A stretch of DNA of 64,000 bases from CAZOKO01 sp964580455 (GTDB taxonomy: Bacteria; Desulfobacterota; WTBG01). The DNA lies in assembly GCA_964580455.1 (NCBI GenBank), contig CAZOKO010000001.1, forward strand, positions 1 to 64,000. Direction: 5' to 3'. Below the pieces are notes generated by a model. The model did not search any database and was not told where the DNA came from. It was given only the letters and a program-made list of their open reading frames with translations. The position numbers were made by a program, and so were the translations under genes. Shown one piece after another: positions 26,573-35,719 of this stretch (position 1 is its first letter; each line of letters opens with the position of its first letter).

Positions 26573-27553
26573 CTAACCTTTAGTTATTCGAAAAGCCTCT
26601 TCCAGGTATTCAGCATATTTTACTATCCCCTCCTCGAGATCGTGCGTAGGTAAATATCCCAAAAGAGTCTTAGCCTTTTCAATATCCAACGCTCCCCTAT
26701 CAGGACGAAAGCTGTCACCTTCAACATAGTCAATCTCACTATTGGGATACACTGCCATGATAACCTCCAGCAGTTCTTTAAGGGTTCTGCCCCTTCCCCT
26801 GGTTATATTAAAAACCTGGTTGTGGGCTTTCTCCGAAAAGGTAACCAACTTTATCCCTTTGGCTACATCTTCGACAAAGGAAAAATCCAGAACTGTCTGT
26901 TCTGCGTTCTTTGCTCTAATCTTCTCCCCTTTTACCGCATTGGTCAGAAAAATTCCAACCACTCTTCTATTGTTGTCAGTAGGACCATATATTGCGGATG
27001 GCCTCACAATTGAATAAGGCATGTCATACCGCTGAGAATACACTTTCACCATATATTCTCCCGCCAGTTTCATTCCTCCATAAATCTCTTTAGGTTCTTT
27101 TGCACAATCTTCCGGTATCGGGACTTTTTTGAAATCTCCATACACCATACTTGAAGAGATGTACACGAATCTGGAAAGATAATTTCCATCACGCAAAACC
27201 TCTAGAAGGTTTACCGTACCCCCCACGATAGTGCCAAACGCTTCCTCACTATACTCTATAGCCATATTCGCCAAAGGTAAAGCCGCGAAATGAACCACAA
27301 GCTCCGGCTTTATACTTGAGAACTTTCTTCTCAACTCATCTTTGTTATTGGTATTGCACCTTACTACCTCAGCATTATTTATAAGCTTTTCAAACCTGTA
27401 ATTAATATTATACGCATAGAGAGGTTTGATAGGAGGGAGTATATATTGATTAAACGCATCTAATACAAAAACATCATGGCCCTCTTCCGTAAGTATTTTT
27501 ACCAGATGTGAACCAACAAAACCTGCTCCTCCGGTAACTACTACTCTGGACAT
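26573..27553 (-). CDS. NAD-dependent sugar epimerase/dehydratase (SDR)
   Basis: A 326-residue extended short-chain dehydrogenase. VVVTGGAGFVGSHLVKIL is the NAD-binding motif. SSSMVYGD followed by YGGMKLAGEYM gives the Ser and Tyr-x3-Lys catalytic set, and RPSAIYGPTD follows. The substrate is probably a nucleotide sugar such as UDP-glucose or UDP-glucuronate, but it cannot be told from sequence. GGGGGTAAGA precedes the ATG. It sits between a GT2 gene and the NeuD gene with gaps of 2-8 bases. Confidence 0.87.
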   Translation of the reverse strand: MSRVVVTGGAGFVGSHLVKILTEEGHDVFVLDAFNQYILPPIKPLYAYNINYRFEKLINNAEVVRCNTNNKDELRRKFSSIKPELVVHFAALPLANMAIEYSEEAFGTIVGGTVNLLEVLRDGNYLSRFVYISSSMVYGDFKKVPIPEDCAKEPKEIYGGMKLAGEYMVKVYSQRYDMPYSIVRPSAIYGPTDNNRRVVGIFLTNAVKGEKIRAKNAEQTVLDFSFVEDVAKGIKLVTFSEKAHNQVFNITRGRGRTLKELLEVIMAVYPNSEIDYVEGDSFRPDRGALDIEKAKTLLGYLPTHDLEEGIVKYAEYLEEAFRITKG

Positions 27554-27555
27554 TC

Positions 27556-28464
27556 TTACCCCCTTTGTAGAAGTTTATTGATAAATTTAAACCACTTATC
27601 TATTCTTATATTTAACAATGATATAATTCTTAACGCACAACGCAAAGCACTTTTGCCCTCATTTAATTTTACATATGCTCTTATCATATCATATAATATT
27701 TTCGACTCAGCCTCAGGATATGGCTTAAAATCTTCCCGGAATTTAGACAATCTCATCATGGCTGATTTTATATGATTTCTCAAACTCTCTTTTGAATTAA
27801 CGCCTATTCTGTCTAAGTGTCCTATATGTACCTTGCACAGTATCTCGGAAACGTAATCCACCTCAAAATGCTTCGCAATTCTCCGGATAAAGTCTCCATC
27901 ATTACCCCTGGGAAGTTCTTCGTCGAAGTATCCGACCTTGTTAATTACCTCTCGTTTTATGATAATGGTAGGACATCCACCAATTGCCTGTCTGTCTAGC
28001 ATTTCAACAAAAACATTTCCGCGAAGCTTCGGAGCGCACACGTTAATAGACTTTCCATTATGGAAATATTCCATCCACGCATACACTAGCCCCGTTTCCG
28101 GTGAAGAGTTTTCAATAATTGGCATCTGCACTTCCAGTTTATTGACCGTCCATTCATCATCGTCATCTAAAAAAGCAATGTATTCCCCCTTGCTAGCCTT
28201 TATTCCAGTATTTCTTGCCGCTGATGCTCCTTTTGATGTGTCGTGCTTGAAAAAACGAATCCGAGGGTCATCATATGAGGCAATGACTTCATCGGTGTTG
28301 TCGGTTGAGCCGTCTGAAACAATGATCAGTTCAAAATCTTCGTAGTTCTGCCTCAGGACACTGTCGACAGCACGGTGAAGCATTTCCTCCCGATTGTGAG
28401 TCGGGATTATAACACTGACATGAGGCAAAGTATTTGCATTTGAAGTTTTTGAATCATTCCTCAT
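27556..28464 (-). CDS. Glycosyltransferase family 2
   Basis: A 302-residue GT-A enzyme. HVSVIIPTHNREEMLHRAV, LIIVSDGSTDNTDEV, YIAFLDDDDEWTVNKLE and KVGYFDEELPRGNDGDFI are the catalytic motifs in order. It has a helical C-terminal ~70 residues. The ATG at 28464 overlaps the stop of the upstream GT2 gene (ATGA). Sugar specificity unknown. Confidence 0.88.
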   Translation of the reverse strand: MRNDSKTSNANTLPHVSVIIPTHNREEMLHRAVDSVLRQNYEDFELIIVSDGSTDNTDEVIASYDDPRIRFFKHDTSKGASAARNTGIKASKGEYIAFLDDDDEWTVNKLEVQMPIIENSSPETGLVYAWMEYFHNGKSINVCAPKLRGNVFVEMLDRQAIGGCPTIIIKREVINKVGYFDEELPRGNDGDFIRRIAKHFEVDYVSEILCKVHIGHLDRIGVNSKESLRNHIKSAMMRLSKFREDFKPYPEAESKILYDMIRAYVKLNEGKSALRCALRIISLLNIRIDKWFKFINKLLQRG

Positions 28465-29312
28465 AGAATACGCCTGAATAGATTTACACACTGCAGATAG
28501 TTGGCTAGGAATAATAAATGAATTTTCTTCAGAAATGTAAGGTCTTTTGCCTTAAGGCAATCAAGTTGTGGTAGCCAATTTCTCCACGAAATGCGACCGT
28601 GAGCTAGCAAACCTAACTGCTCAAGTTTTTTCTGTCCGATAGCGATCCGTTTTGATTTCTTACGGATTTTACTGAATGTTGAACGGGCTGGATGCTTTAC
28701 GATGGCGTCTGGAATGTAAATGAGTTTTTCGTTTTTCTGGGTGAGGCGCCGTCCAAACTCATAGTCACCTCCGGATATCAAGTCGTTGCGAAATAGACCG
28801 TACGTCTCGAAAAGACGACGTGTAGAAAAAAAATTGGCGGTCGCACCAAATCCAGCGCTTTGCACAAAAGCTTTTTGATTCAATTTTCGTTTCGAATCGA
28901 AATATTCGTACACATTAGGCTGGTCACTTTCAAAAAAAAAGGAGATGTGTCCCGCGCCGCATGTCGCGTTCTCCCGTTTAAGTGCTCGCAACCCAGCCTC
29001 TATCCATTGTGGTTCAGGAACACAGTCAGAATCTGTAAAAGCCAATATTTTACCTTTAGCTACTTGTATTCCCTTATTTCGTGCGGCATATGAACTCTGA
29101 ATCTCATCTTCGATTACCATGTGAATGAACTGACGATAATTGCGGCAGTACCACTTAACTGTGTTTTGCGTATCATCATTGGAACCGTTATCAGCAACAA
29201 TGACTTCAAAATTATTTTTAGAATACGTCTGATGAAGCAATGCCTCAAGACACACATTGATATTTTGCGCGTCATTGTAAACCGGAACGATGATCGATGC
29301 AACAAGAGACAT
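28461..29312 (-). CDS. Glycosyltransferase family 2
   Basis: A 283-residue GT-A enzyme. SIIVPVYNDAQNINVCLEAL starts the domain, VIVADNGSNDDTQNTV is the nucleotide motif, ILAFTDSDCVPEPQWIE carries the DxD-like metal site, and GGDYEFGRRL is the acceptor-side motif. The ATG at 29312 follows GAGGTG. It is coupled to the next glycosyltransferase gene. Role in glycan assembly is inferred from context. Confidence 0.87.
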   Translation of the reverse strand: MSLVASIIVPVYNDAQNINVCLEALLHQTYSKNNFEVIVADNGSNDDTQNTVKWYCRNYRQFIHMVIEDEIQSSYAARNKGIQVAKGKILAFTDSDCVPEPQWIEAGLRALKRENATCGAGHISFFFESDQPNVYEYFDSKRKLNQKAFVQSAGFGATANFFSTRRLFETYGLFRNDLISGGDYEFGRRLTQKNEKLIYIPDAIVKHPARSTFSKIRKKSKRIAIGQKKLEQLGLLAHGRISWRNWLPQLDCLKAKDLTFLKKIHLLFLANYLQCVNLFRRIL

Positions 29313-29334
29313 GAAATATAACACCTCATTACAA

Positions 29335-30504
29335 TTAAATATTCATCTCTATCTTCTCCAGGAAATCCAAGGGAAGTCTTGTAATTTCGTAGATACGAGC
29401 CGTGTGTGTCACAGGGTCTTCATTATTTCTGCTCATCATATAAGTATTTTTATCAAAACAATACTCAAATTGCTTAGAAATCCAGTACCGGGCATCTTCA
29501 ACATTCTGTCCTTTTTCTCCATCCAGCAGCACATACTTTGAAAACGGCACCTCGAATCCCGGAGGATTATAGGGAAATCCGAATTTGTTGTCGTTTAAAC
29601 CATTTATATATTCTTCGGACTCAAGGAAATCTATACATTTTTTGAAAGAATCTGACTGCCAGAACGGGTGCTCAGGAATCTGTTCTTTTAATATGCCAAA
29701 GGCATAGGTGTTAAAAGCATGATAGCCTATAGATTTATACACCATCTTCTTGTGTTTTTTTTTCTCCTGTTGTTCACCTGTCAAATAGCTATCTGAAAAA
29801 AACACCTTCCTAAAAATTGTATTCGCGTTTTTGATAAACCGCTTTATATTTGCTTCGAGATTGTATTCTTTTCCTTGTTGACCATCAATAAGATGATCAA
29901 TAGGATGATAAATCAATCCGTTATCCATAACTGCGAGGTTGCGGCTCAGGCAATCCATAAAACGGTTGATTCTTTGAATGATGGTACTTCTTTGCTGTCC
30001 CTTATGTAGCGAAGCACAGGCTGCAAACCAGAGTTGATGATTAAAAGTTGCGTCAAATCTGAAGATCTCGCCATCAATTTCGAGCCTGTTCCACAGCCCA
30101 AAGTCGCTATTAAAAGGATGTTGGAAAAAGACCTGCTCGGCCAACTCTGAATATTTCTCGTGCCCCAGGCAAGCCGCCGCCTTCGCCAACGCTTCGAAAG
30201 TCCACGCCTGGCCGATCAGACCATTGCACTTGTCCTTTCCCGTCTTGTTTCGATGATGAAAAGAATAACCGTGGGGCCGAGCTTCTTCGGAGCAAATATA
30301 CGCTACGAGATCTCGTACAGTGTCACAGTACTTGATTTGGCCCGTCCATTCAAAAACGTTTGCGAAGGTAATCAACCAGTGAGCCCGATTGCGGACGGGC
30401 GTTTCGGGGTCATGGTAGGGCCCGTTATGTCCCGCGCGAATGAACTCGTTCGGATTCTCCAGTGCCTTGTCGGCTATCTGTACAAGTATATCAGCAATAT
30501 ACAT
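29335..30504 (-). CDS. Six-hairpin (alpha/alpha barrel) glycosidase-like protein
   Basis: A 389-residue soluble protein, mainly helical, with repeated Trp- and His-containing helix pairs such as RAHWLITFANVFEWTG, LIGQAWTFEALAKAAACLG and NHQLWFAACASLH. This is the look of (alpha/alpha)6-barrel glycosidase or polysaccharide-lyase relatives found in sugar-export clusters. No catalytic pair can be assigned by eye. It sits next to the two-domain oxidoreductase and sulfotransferase genes, so a role in tailoring a uronic-acid or sulfated glycan is plausible. No signal peptide is seen, so it may act in the cytoplasm. Confidence 0.6.
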   Translation of the reverse strand: MYIADILVQIADKALENPNEFIRAGHNGPYHDPETPVRNRAHWLITFANVFEWTGQIKYCDTVRDLVAYICSEEARPHGYSFHHRNKTGKDKCNGLIGQAWTFEALAKAAACLGHEKYSELAEQVFFQHPFNSDFGLWNRLEIDGEIFRFDATFNHQLWFAACASLHKGQQRSTIIQRINRFMDCLSRNLAVMDNGLIYHPIDHLIDGQQGKEYNLEANIKRFIKNANTIFRKVFFSDSYLTGEQQEKKKHKKMVYKSIGYHAFNTYAFGILKEQIPEHPFWQSDSFKKCIDFLESEEYINGLNDNKFGFPYNPPGFEVPFSKYVLLDGEKGQNVEDARYWISKQFEYCFDKNTYMMSRNNEDPVTHTARIYEITRLPLDFLEKIEMNI

Positions 30505-30628
30505 TTTTCAAATCTATCATTGCAGCTTTAATAGTGGCAAGGCCCTTAAATTTATACAGTAATCCCCAATTGTTAGCAGAAGAATCTGCTACTCACTCTG
30601 GTGCAGCGTGGGAGTAGTAAGGGTTTAC

Positions 30629-31456
30629 CTATATGCGACGACAGACATGAATCTTTTCATGCTTATGAATGCCATAACGGGTGATGGTCTCACTAGGCAA
30701 CTTCGCTGCAAAATCATCCAGCACTACCTCAAAACCCGCCTTACGAAGAAGATTCACAAAATCAGGTCCGTAGCGACGAACATGGTCTGGATGCCCAAAG
30801 TGCGCGGCACGTGTTTCTGGTGTCGTAATGGTCTTATCTTCTATGATTTGTTCTGCCCAAATTGGAACCTGAATAATAGCTCTTCCTGTTGGTCTTAAAA
30901 TACGGCAAAGCTCTTGTGCTGCTTTGAAATCGTCCTGGATATGCTCAAGGACATGATAGCAAAGAATAAAATCAAGCGAAGCGTCATCAAATTTCAAATC
31001 AGTGATATCCATTAAGTGCGTAGGGTTTCGGTGTGGGGTAATGTCAATCGATACGTAGTCGATATCCGCATCATGGAAAAAGGCATTATAAATAAACCTA
31101 TTTGGTGCAATATCTAATACTCGTGCGCCTGGCTTTAAAATGTTTGGTTTATCTTTTAAATAAAACCATAATAAACGGTGCCGCTCACCAGCGCCGCAAT
31201 TGGGACACAAGGCGTTGGCGACACAGATCCAATCCATGGCCAATAAACGTTTTCCATCGTCACTTTGCCAAAATGGTCGGTCCAGAGCCCCGGAGGGACG
31301 GAAACGATCAAACGACATCCCACAAAACGGGCACTCCACGTTATCCCCGGCGTATATTTTAATTCGGCGCCGGCGTTGATATTCTCGCCGAGCCTTTTGG
31401 GTAGAATTCAACACTGGTTTTAAAACAAATTTGGCCAAATTTTTGGGTAATCCCAT
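30629..31456 (-). CDS. SAM-dependent methyltransferase with zinc-ribbon-like N-terminus
   Basis: A 275-residue class I methyltransferase. The N-terminal ~80 residues contain CPFCG and CPNCGAGERHRLLW, four cysteines in a zinc-ribbon pattern. The methyltransferase core begins at VLDIAPNRFIYNAF, with VSIDITPHRNPTHLMDITDL and the motif FILCYHVLEHIQDD. The family is often found in polysaccharide clusters. The ATG at 31456 is chosen over a TTG at 31477 that would overlap the upstream gene. It may methylate a sugar or a chain end. Confidence 0.82.
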   Translation of the reverse strand: MGLPKNLAKFVLKPVLNSTQKARREYQRRRRIKIYAGDNVECPFCGMSFDRFRPSGALDRPFWQSDDGKRLLAMDWICVANALCPNCGAGERHRLLWFYLKDKPNILKPGARVLDIAPNRFIYNAFFHDADIDYVSIDITPHRNPTHLMDITDLKFDDASLDFILCYHVLEHIQDDFKAAQELCRILRPTGRAIIQVPIWAEQIIEDKTITTPETRAAHFGHPDHVRRYGPDFVNLLRKAGFEVVLDDFAAKLPSETITRYGIHKHEKIHVCRRI

Positions 31457-31464
31457 ATCCCGTG

Positions 31465-33642
31465 CTACTCCCCGCAATGAGTAATTTGTCGCTCAACTTC
31501 TAACGCGATATGTGCGGCACATAGTTGATGTTGCAAGCTGATAGGCCATTGGCTCTCTGTTTTCACAGCTCGAGCAAAAGCGGCGATTTCAGCGAAGTGC
31601 CCTTTGTCACCTGAATATTTCTGTCGTTTGTTTTGTGGGCCGAAAAATTCTAATTCCTCATAATCGTTCATGACAAGCACAGATTCGTCAAGATATCCAC
31701 GCATATGTTCTTTAGGATAGGTTTTATGTCCCAATGTTGTGTAGGTCAAAGTTGCCAGGGAACCATCAGTAAATGATATCGTCGCAGTAAAGTTTTCGTT
31801 CGGGCTATGATCATTACCTGAAACACCAGCGTGGCTCACGGTAATGCTTCGTGGAACACTATCGATTAAATATAAAAATAAATCATAAATATGACAGGCC
31901 TCGCCAAGATTGCGTCCACCGCCTTCTTCTGTACGAAGCCAATGGTCAGGGGAGAGTGCTCCGGAGTTTACCTCATAATTAATAATAACGGGAGACTGAC
32001 GTTCTTGTATGATCGATTTGGCATCAACCATGAGTTGAGAAAATCGCCGGTTATACCCCGTCATAAGCATGGGCTTGTTTTTGGTGTTATCCTGATAGAA
32101 GGCCTTAATTTGGTCCAATTCATCCATCGTCAAAGCCAATGGTTTTTCCACAAATACGTTCTTTCCGGTCTGGAGGGCCTTCAGGGTCATTTTGGCGTGT
32201 AAATTGTGGCGCGTGCCGATAATGATAGCATCCAGTTCTGCGTCTTGCAGCAACTCGTCGTACGAGGTGGTGGCATAGTCAGCGCCGTACTGTTCGGCCA
32301 CTTGCATGGCAGTGGCCCCGGTGCGGCTCATCACCGCGGCCAGGCGCACCTCACCCTCCAAACTTTTGAGCGCGGGCAGATGGACCCGTTTGGTAAATCG
32401 GCCAGCACCGGCCATGGCCACCCGAATGATTCCCCCGGTTGCTTTTGGTCGGATCTGAACCAGGTCTACGCGGGTTCGCCTTTTCTCGGTCAGAAGTTTA
32501 TCGTCAGGATATTTGATAAAGATGGCACAGGGTCTATCGGTGCCATCTTTTAGGCGTTGGTAGGCTTCAGGCGCGACATCCAGAGGGAACTCTTCAGTCA
32601 TCAGGGCCAAGTCCAGCTTTTCTTCGGCCAGCAAGCGCAGATATTCCTCCATGTTGCGCTTTTCAGTCCAGCGGACGTAGGCGTAGGGGTAATCCAGTCC
32701 TTTCTCCTCATAGCGCTCGTCGTAGCGCCCCGGCCCGTAGGAGATTGAAGCCAAGAAATCTATCTCCTTACGCAAAAAAGGATTCTTTTGAATGTTCATA
32801 GGAACTAAGCCGACCACAACCACCCGACCCTTCTGGCGCGTGATCTCCATGGCTGTCTGCACAATCTCGTCGCTTTGAGAGGCCGCCGTGATCAGGCAGA
32901 CATCAACTCCCATGTGTTTGGTAAAGCGATTGACCGGCCATTGAACTTTATCAGGGTCAGCATACGCTTCGTCAATGTCCAGCTCCTTGGCTCGCTCGAC
33001 CTGTGTCGGGTCTATGTCGAAGCCGATCACTCGGGCGCCAGATAACTTTAACAGTTGTACGCTGATTAGACCCACCAACCCCAGGCCAATGACGGCCACT
33101 GATTCACCCAGATGAATTTCGGCCCGGCGCACGCCCTGCATAGCAACAGCCCCCACCGCTACCGAGGCCGCGTTCTTCATGTCGGCCTGCGGAGGGATCA
33201 TGGTGACCAGATTCTCGGGGACGACGACGAGTTCAGAGTGAGTGGCTTTGTTTGCTCCGGCGCAGGCCACCCGGTCGCCCGGCTGAAATAGGGTCACCCC
33301 CGACCCGACCGCTACCACCCGGCCCGAACAGGAATAGCCGATGGAGACCATTGGCCTAGTGGATGAGTCCTTTGGCCCTAAGTAGTCGAACACAGTAGAT
33401 ACAGTTTTCTTAACCCCGTGATTGCGCAGGTAGTTGATCAGTTTGTTGATCAAGGCCGGATTCTGGGCCATACGTGTAACCAGACCGGGTGGCTGTGATC
33501 CCATTGCTTCCAGCGTGGCCATCTCCGTACCAGTGCTAATCAAAGAATACGCCACCTCAACCAATATGTGTCCAGGTTGAAGCAGCGGCGATGGCACTTC
33601 AATAACTTTCGCACCATTCACGGTAGAGAAAACTTGCTTCAT
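31465..33642 (-). CDS. Two-domain oxidoreductase: MDR dehydrogenase fused to Gfo/Idh/MocA
   Basis: A 725-residue fusion. Residues about 1-370 are a medium-chain zinc-type alcohol dehydrogenase with GYSCSGRVVAVGSGV, FQPGDRVACAGA and the NAD motif VIGLGLVGLISVQLLK. Residues about 400-715 are a Gfo/Idh/MocA oxidoreductase with AMAGAGRFTKRVHLPALK and VFVEKPLALTMDEL. Such bi-domain proteins usually accompany heparinase-like and sulfotransferase genes in sugar clusters. The coding sequence for the dehydrogenase half is clearly more GC-rich than the flanking genes, suggesting separate ancestry. The start ATG overlaps the sulfotransferase stop (TAATG). Confidence 0.88.
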   Translation of the reverse strand: MKQVFSTVNGAKVIEVPSPLLQPGHILVEVAYSLISTGTEMATLEAMGSQPPGLVTRMAQNPALINKLINYLRNHGVKKTVSTVFDYLGPKDSSTRPMVSIGYSCSGRVVAVGSGVTLFQPGDRVACAGANKATHSELVVVPENLVTMIPPQADMKNAASVAVGAVAMQGVRRAEIHLGESVAVIGLGLVGLISVQLLKLSGARVIGFDIDPTQVERAKELDIDEAYADPDKVQWPVNRFTKHMGVDVCLITAASQSDEIVQTAMEITRQKGRVVVVGLVPMNIQKNPFLRKEIDFLASISYGPGRYDERYEEKGLDYPYAYVRWTEKRNMEEYLRLLAEEKLDLALMTEEFPLDVAPEAYQRLKDGTDRPCAIFIKYPDDKLLTEKRRTRVDLVQIRPKATGGIIRVAMAGAGRFTKRVHLPALKSLEGEVRLAAVMSRTGATAMQVAEQYGADYATTSYDELLQDAELDAIIIGTRHNLHAKMTLKALQTGKNVFVEKPLALTMDELDQIKAFYQDNTKNKPMLMTGYNRRFSQLMVDAKSIIQERQSPVIINYEVNSGALSPDHWLRTEEGGGRNLGEACHIYDLFLYLIDSVPRSITVSHAGVSGNDHSPNENFTATISFTDGSLATLTYTTLGHKTYPKEHMRGYLDESVLVMNDYEELEFFGPQNKRQKYSGDKGHFAEIAAFARAVKTESQWPISLQHQLCAAHIALEVERQITHCGE

Positions 33643-34541
33643 TAAGACTCCTCTTCAGAAAAAGGTCCAAAATTATCAATCGCATACTGATAAATCTCCA
33701 GATCTGGTTTACATATTGCTCTAACCCTTTCCCCAACTTCAGGTGTAACCGATCTCCGATACGAATCTGATATAGGGTTTTTCTTTTTGTGGGGAACTTT
33801 CAGTTTAAATCCAAAACGATCTTCAAATTTTCTCTGGAAATCTTCTAAATGCTCTGTAAACCCTATGATCTCAAATTTGTGCAGATTTGCCTTTGCTCTA
33901 TATATCGCTGGTTGAGAAGCATAGTCCTCTCCCTTTCTAACACCGCCCAGATATGCCACATACTGATGTCCAAGATGCTTTGCTCTTTCTGATTGTAGAA
34001 AGGTCATTATATCTTCATCTGTTCTTCCATAATCACGATGTACAAACCTGATGTAAAGGTAAGTTGAAAACCATCTTTCCACAGGATCCCGCAAGCAGGT
34101 AATAAACTTATACTTGCTGCCAAACTCACTATACGCTACTTTACTGAACGGGATGTGACCACTAATGAACTTTATTTTCTTGCCCATGAGGTACAAAAGC
34201 AAAAGCTCGCGATATTTTGGCACGTAGTAAGTCTCAGCCTCATCTGCAAAGTTATCTAATTCCTGATAAAAGGATTTTGCAGCTCTAAATGAAGGTGCTG
34301 AAGCAATGGTATAATTGGAAAAAGGAAACCATCTTTTAATTGCATCATCAATCGAAGTTCCCCCACACTTATGAATGTGTAAGAAGAAAAGGTCGGGGAA
34401 GTCATTATAGTATAGGTTCAGAGCTCTTTTCATGGGACTGTGTAAAAAAAGAACTCTATCTAAATTCCGATAACATATGCCCACCAAACGGGCACCCCAT
34501 TTTACCATAGGCTTGACAATCCAATTCTGAATTTCTGTCAT
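33642..34541 (-). CDS. Sulfotransferase family 2-like protein
   Basis: About 299 residues. LFFLHIHKCGGTSIDDAIK is the 5'-phosphosulfate-binding loop of carbohydrate sulfotransferases that use PAPS, and FITCLRDPVERWFSTYLY is the 3'-phosphate-binding motif. It most likely sulfates a sugar in the glycan made here. The ATG at 34541 has AAGGG upstream; an ATG at 34664 would add 41 residues but lacks a ribosome binding site. It is coupled to the oxidoreductase gene. Confidence 0.82.
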   Translation of the reverse strand: MTEIQNWIVKPMVKWGARLVGICYRNLDRVLFLHSPMKRALNLYYNDFPDLFFLHIHKCGGTSIDDAIKRWFPFSNYTIASAPSFRAAKSFYQELDNFADEAETYYVPKYRELLLLYLMGKKIKFISGHIPFSKVAYSEFGSKYKFITCLRDPVERWFSTYLYIRFVHRDYGRTDEDIMTFLQSERAKHLGHQYVAYLGGVRKGEDYASQPAIYRAKANLHKFEIIGFTEHLEDFQRKFEDRFGFKLKVPHKKKNPISDSYRRSVTPEVGERVRAICKPDLEIYQYAIDNFGPFSEEES

Positions 34542-34664
34542 TTGGACACCCTTTCCATGATGACATTTATCATGTACGTAGAAGATAGCTGATTTAAAAG
34601 ATGGTATTAAGACACGTCCAGTCTCTGGTTTGTCGAAAGAACGCGTGCTATATACTTCTGCCAT

Positions 34665-35666
34665 TCATGATACTTTGATATCGGTTAGGTTAGTAATGAT
34701 TCTTTCTGCTAGGGCAATCTGCTCTTTAGAGGTTAGGTCACTCTGCCTGAAACTACGAATATGAAATCCGAAAGGAGCACCCTTCCATATAAATTCTTCC
34801 CAGCCATACATGGTCGCGTCTACATAGCCACGCTCACGAAATCCATTGCGTGTATAGTATTCTGGCCGCTTTGGAAGATAACTAAAGCGATCAGGAAGCA
34901 ATTTATTAAGGATCCTATTACTCGCTCGTTGAAAGACTTGTACAGAATCTTCAGAACTAGGTCTGTAAACTGGTTGGAGGCACTCAAAGCGAATCCTGGA
35001 AGACCAGTGATATCTACGGTAGATACGATATCCGGTATCTGGTTGCGTTCCGACTTGTATTCGGTGCTTCAGATCGTCAGCGAATCGGAAACCCAAACGG
35101 ACACTACAGCGCGTGAGTGCTAGAAGGAAGTATTGCAAGATTTGTGATTGCAGTCGGTGTTCCTCTTTGTCATTCTGTTCTCCGGGTCTGAAGTCCAATG
35201 TCCCTATGTTAATCCGCTCTAGATCGATAAAGAGGCAGTGTACACAAGGAAAGTAGCGGTATTTTCTGATCCATTGTGGATGCCAAGGAGCACCAAAGAA
35301 GGCCAGGTCGTTCGCTTTCATATACCGAATGACATCATCAATCCATTTCTGCCGCACAATGTAGAAATCCGGATCAAGAAATACCAAGAACCTAGTATCC
35401 ACGAATTTGATAGCCTTGTTCAGAGCAGCGCCATGGTGGTAGCTAGCTGGCGCCCACTTGTTGGCGTCCTTCTCATAACCGTTTAGAACGTGGAAATGAT
35501 CGGAACTGAGATTCAAAGCGTCCAGTGACCCAGGTGGCGTATTCTCAACGACCAACCACGCTATCTTGTGGGAATGATTTAAGAGCGTCGTTAACTCCCA
35601 GTTCAGCTCAAGATGCTTCTTGCTATGAAATGATACTGAACATATTGTCAGGCTAGATTCGTACAT
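34665..35666 (-). CDS. Glycosyltransferase family 2-like protein
   Basis: A 333-residue GT-A-like protein. LTICSVSFHSKKHLELNWEL resembles the start of the fold. HHGAALNKAIKFV and the metal-site motif FLVFLDPDFYIVRQKWID (DPD in place of DxD) support a glycosyltransferase. The C-terminal 150 residues are rich in Arg, Tyr and Trp and not recognised. It lies 55 bases from the methyltransferase gene upstream and directly before the sulfotransferase gene. Confidence 0.72.
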   Translation of the reverse strand: MYESSLTICSVSFHSKKHLELNWELTTLLNHSHKIAWLVVENTPPGSLDALNLSSDHFHVLNGYEKDANKWAPASYHHGAALNKAIKFVDTRFLVFLDPDFYIVRQKWIDDVIRYMKANDLAFFGAPWHPQWIRKYRYFPCVHCLFIDLERINIGTLDFRPGEQNDKEEHRLQSQILQYFLLALTRCSVRLGFRFADDLKHRIQVGTQPDTGYRIYRRYHWSSRIRFECLQPVYRPSSEDSVQVFQRASNRILNKLLPDRFSYLPKRPEYYTRNGFRERGYVDATMYGWEEFIWKGAPFGFHIRSFRQSDLTSKEQIALAERIITNLTDIKVS

Positions 35667-35719
35667 AAATGGATTCCTTAGTAACCCATGAAAGCTAACT
35701 TCATAACATCCTATTCCAA

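Noticed and set aside
32206..32553. 115-codon plus-strand frame inside the two-domain oxidoreductase gene
   Set aside because: It is opposite a well-supported coding sequence with clear domain motifs; open antisense frames are expected in GC-richer DNA.
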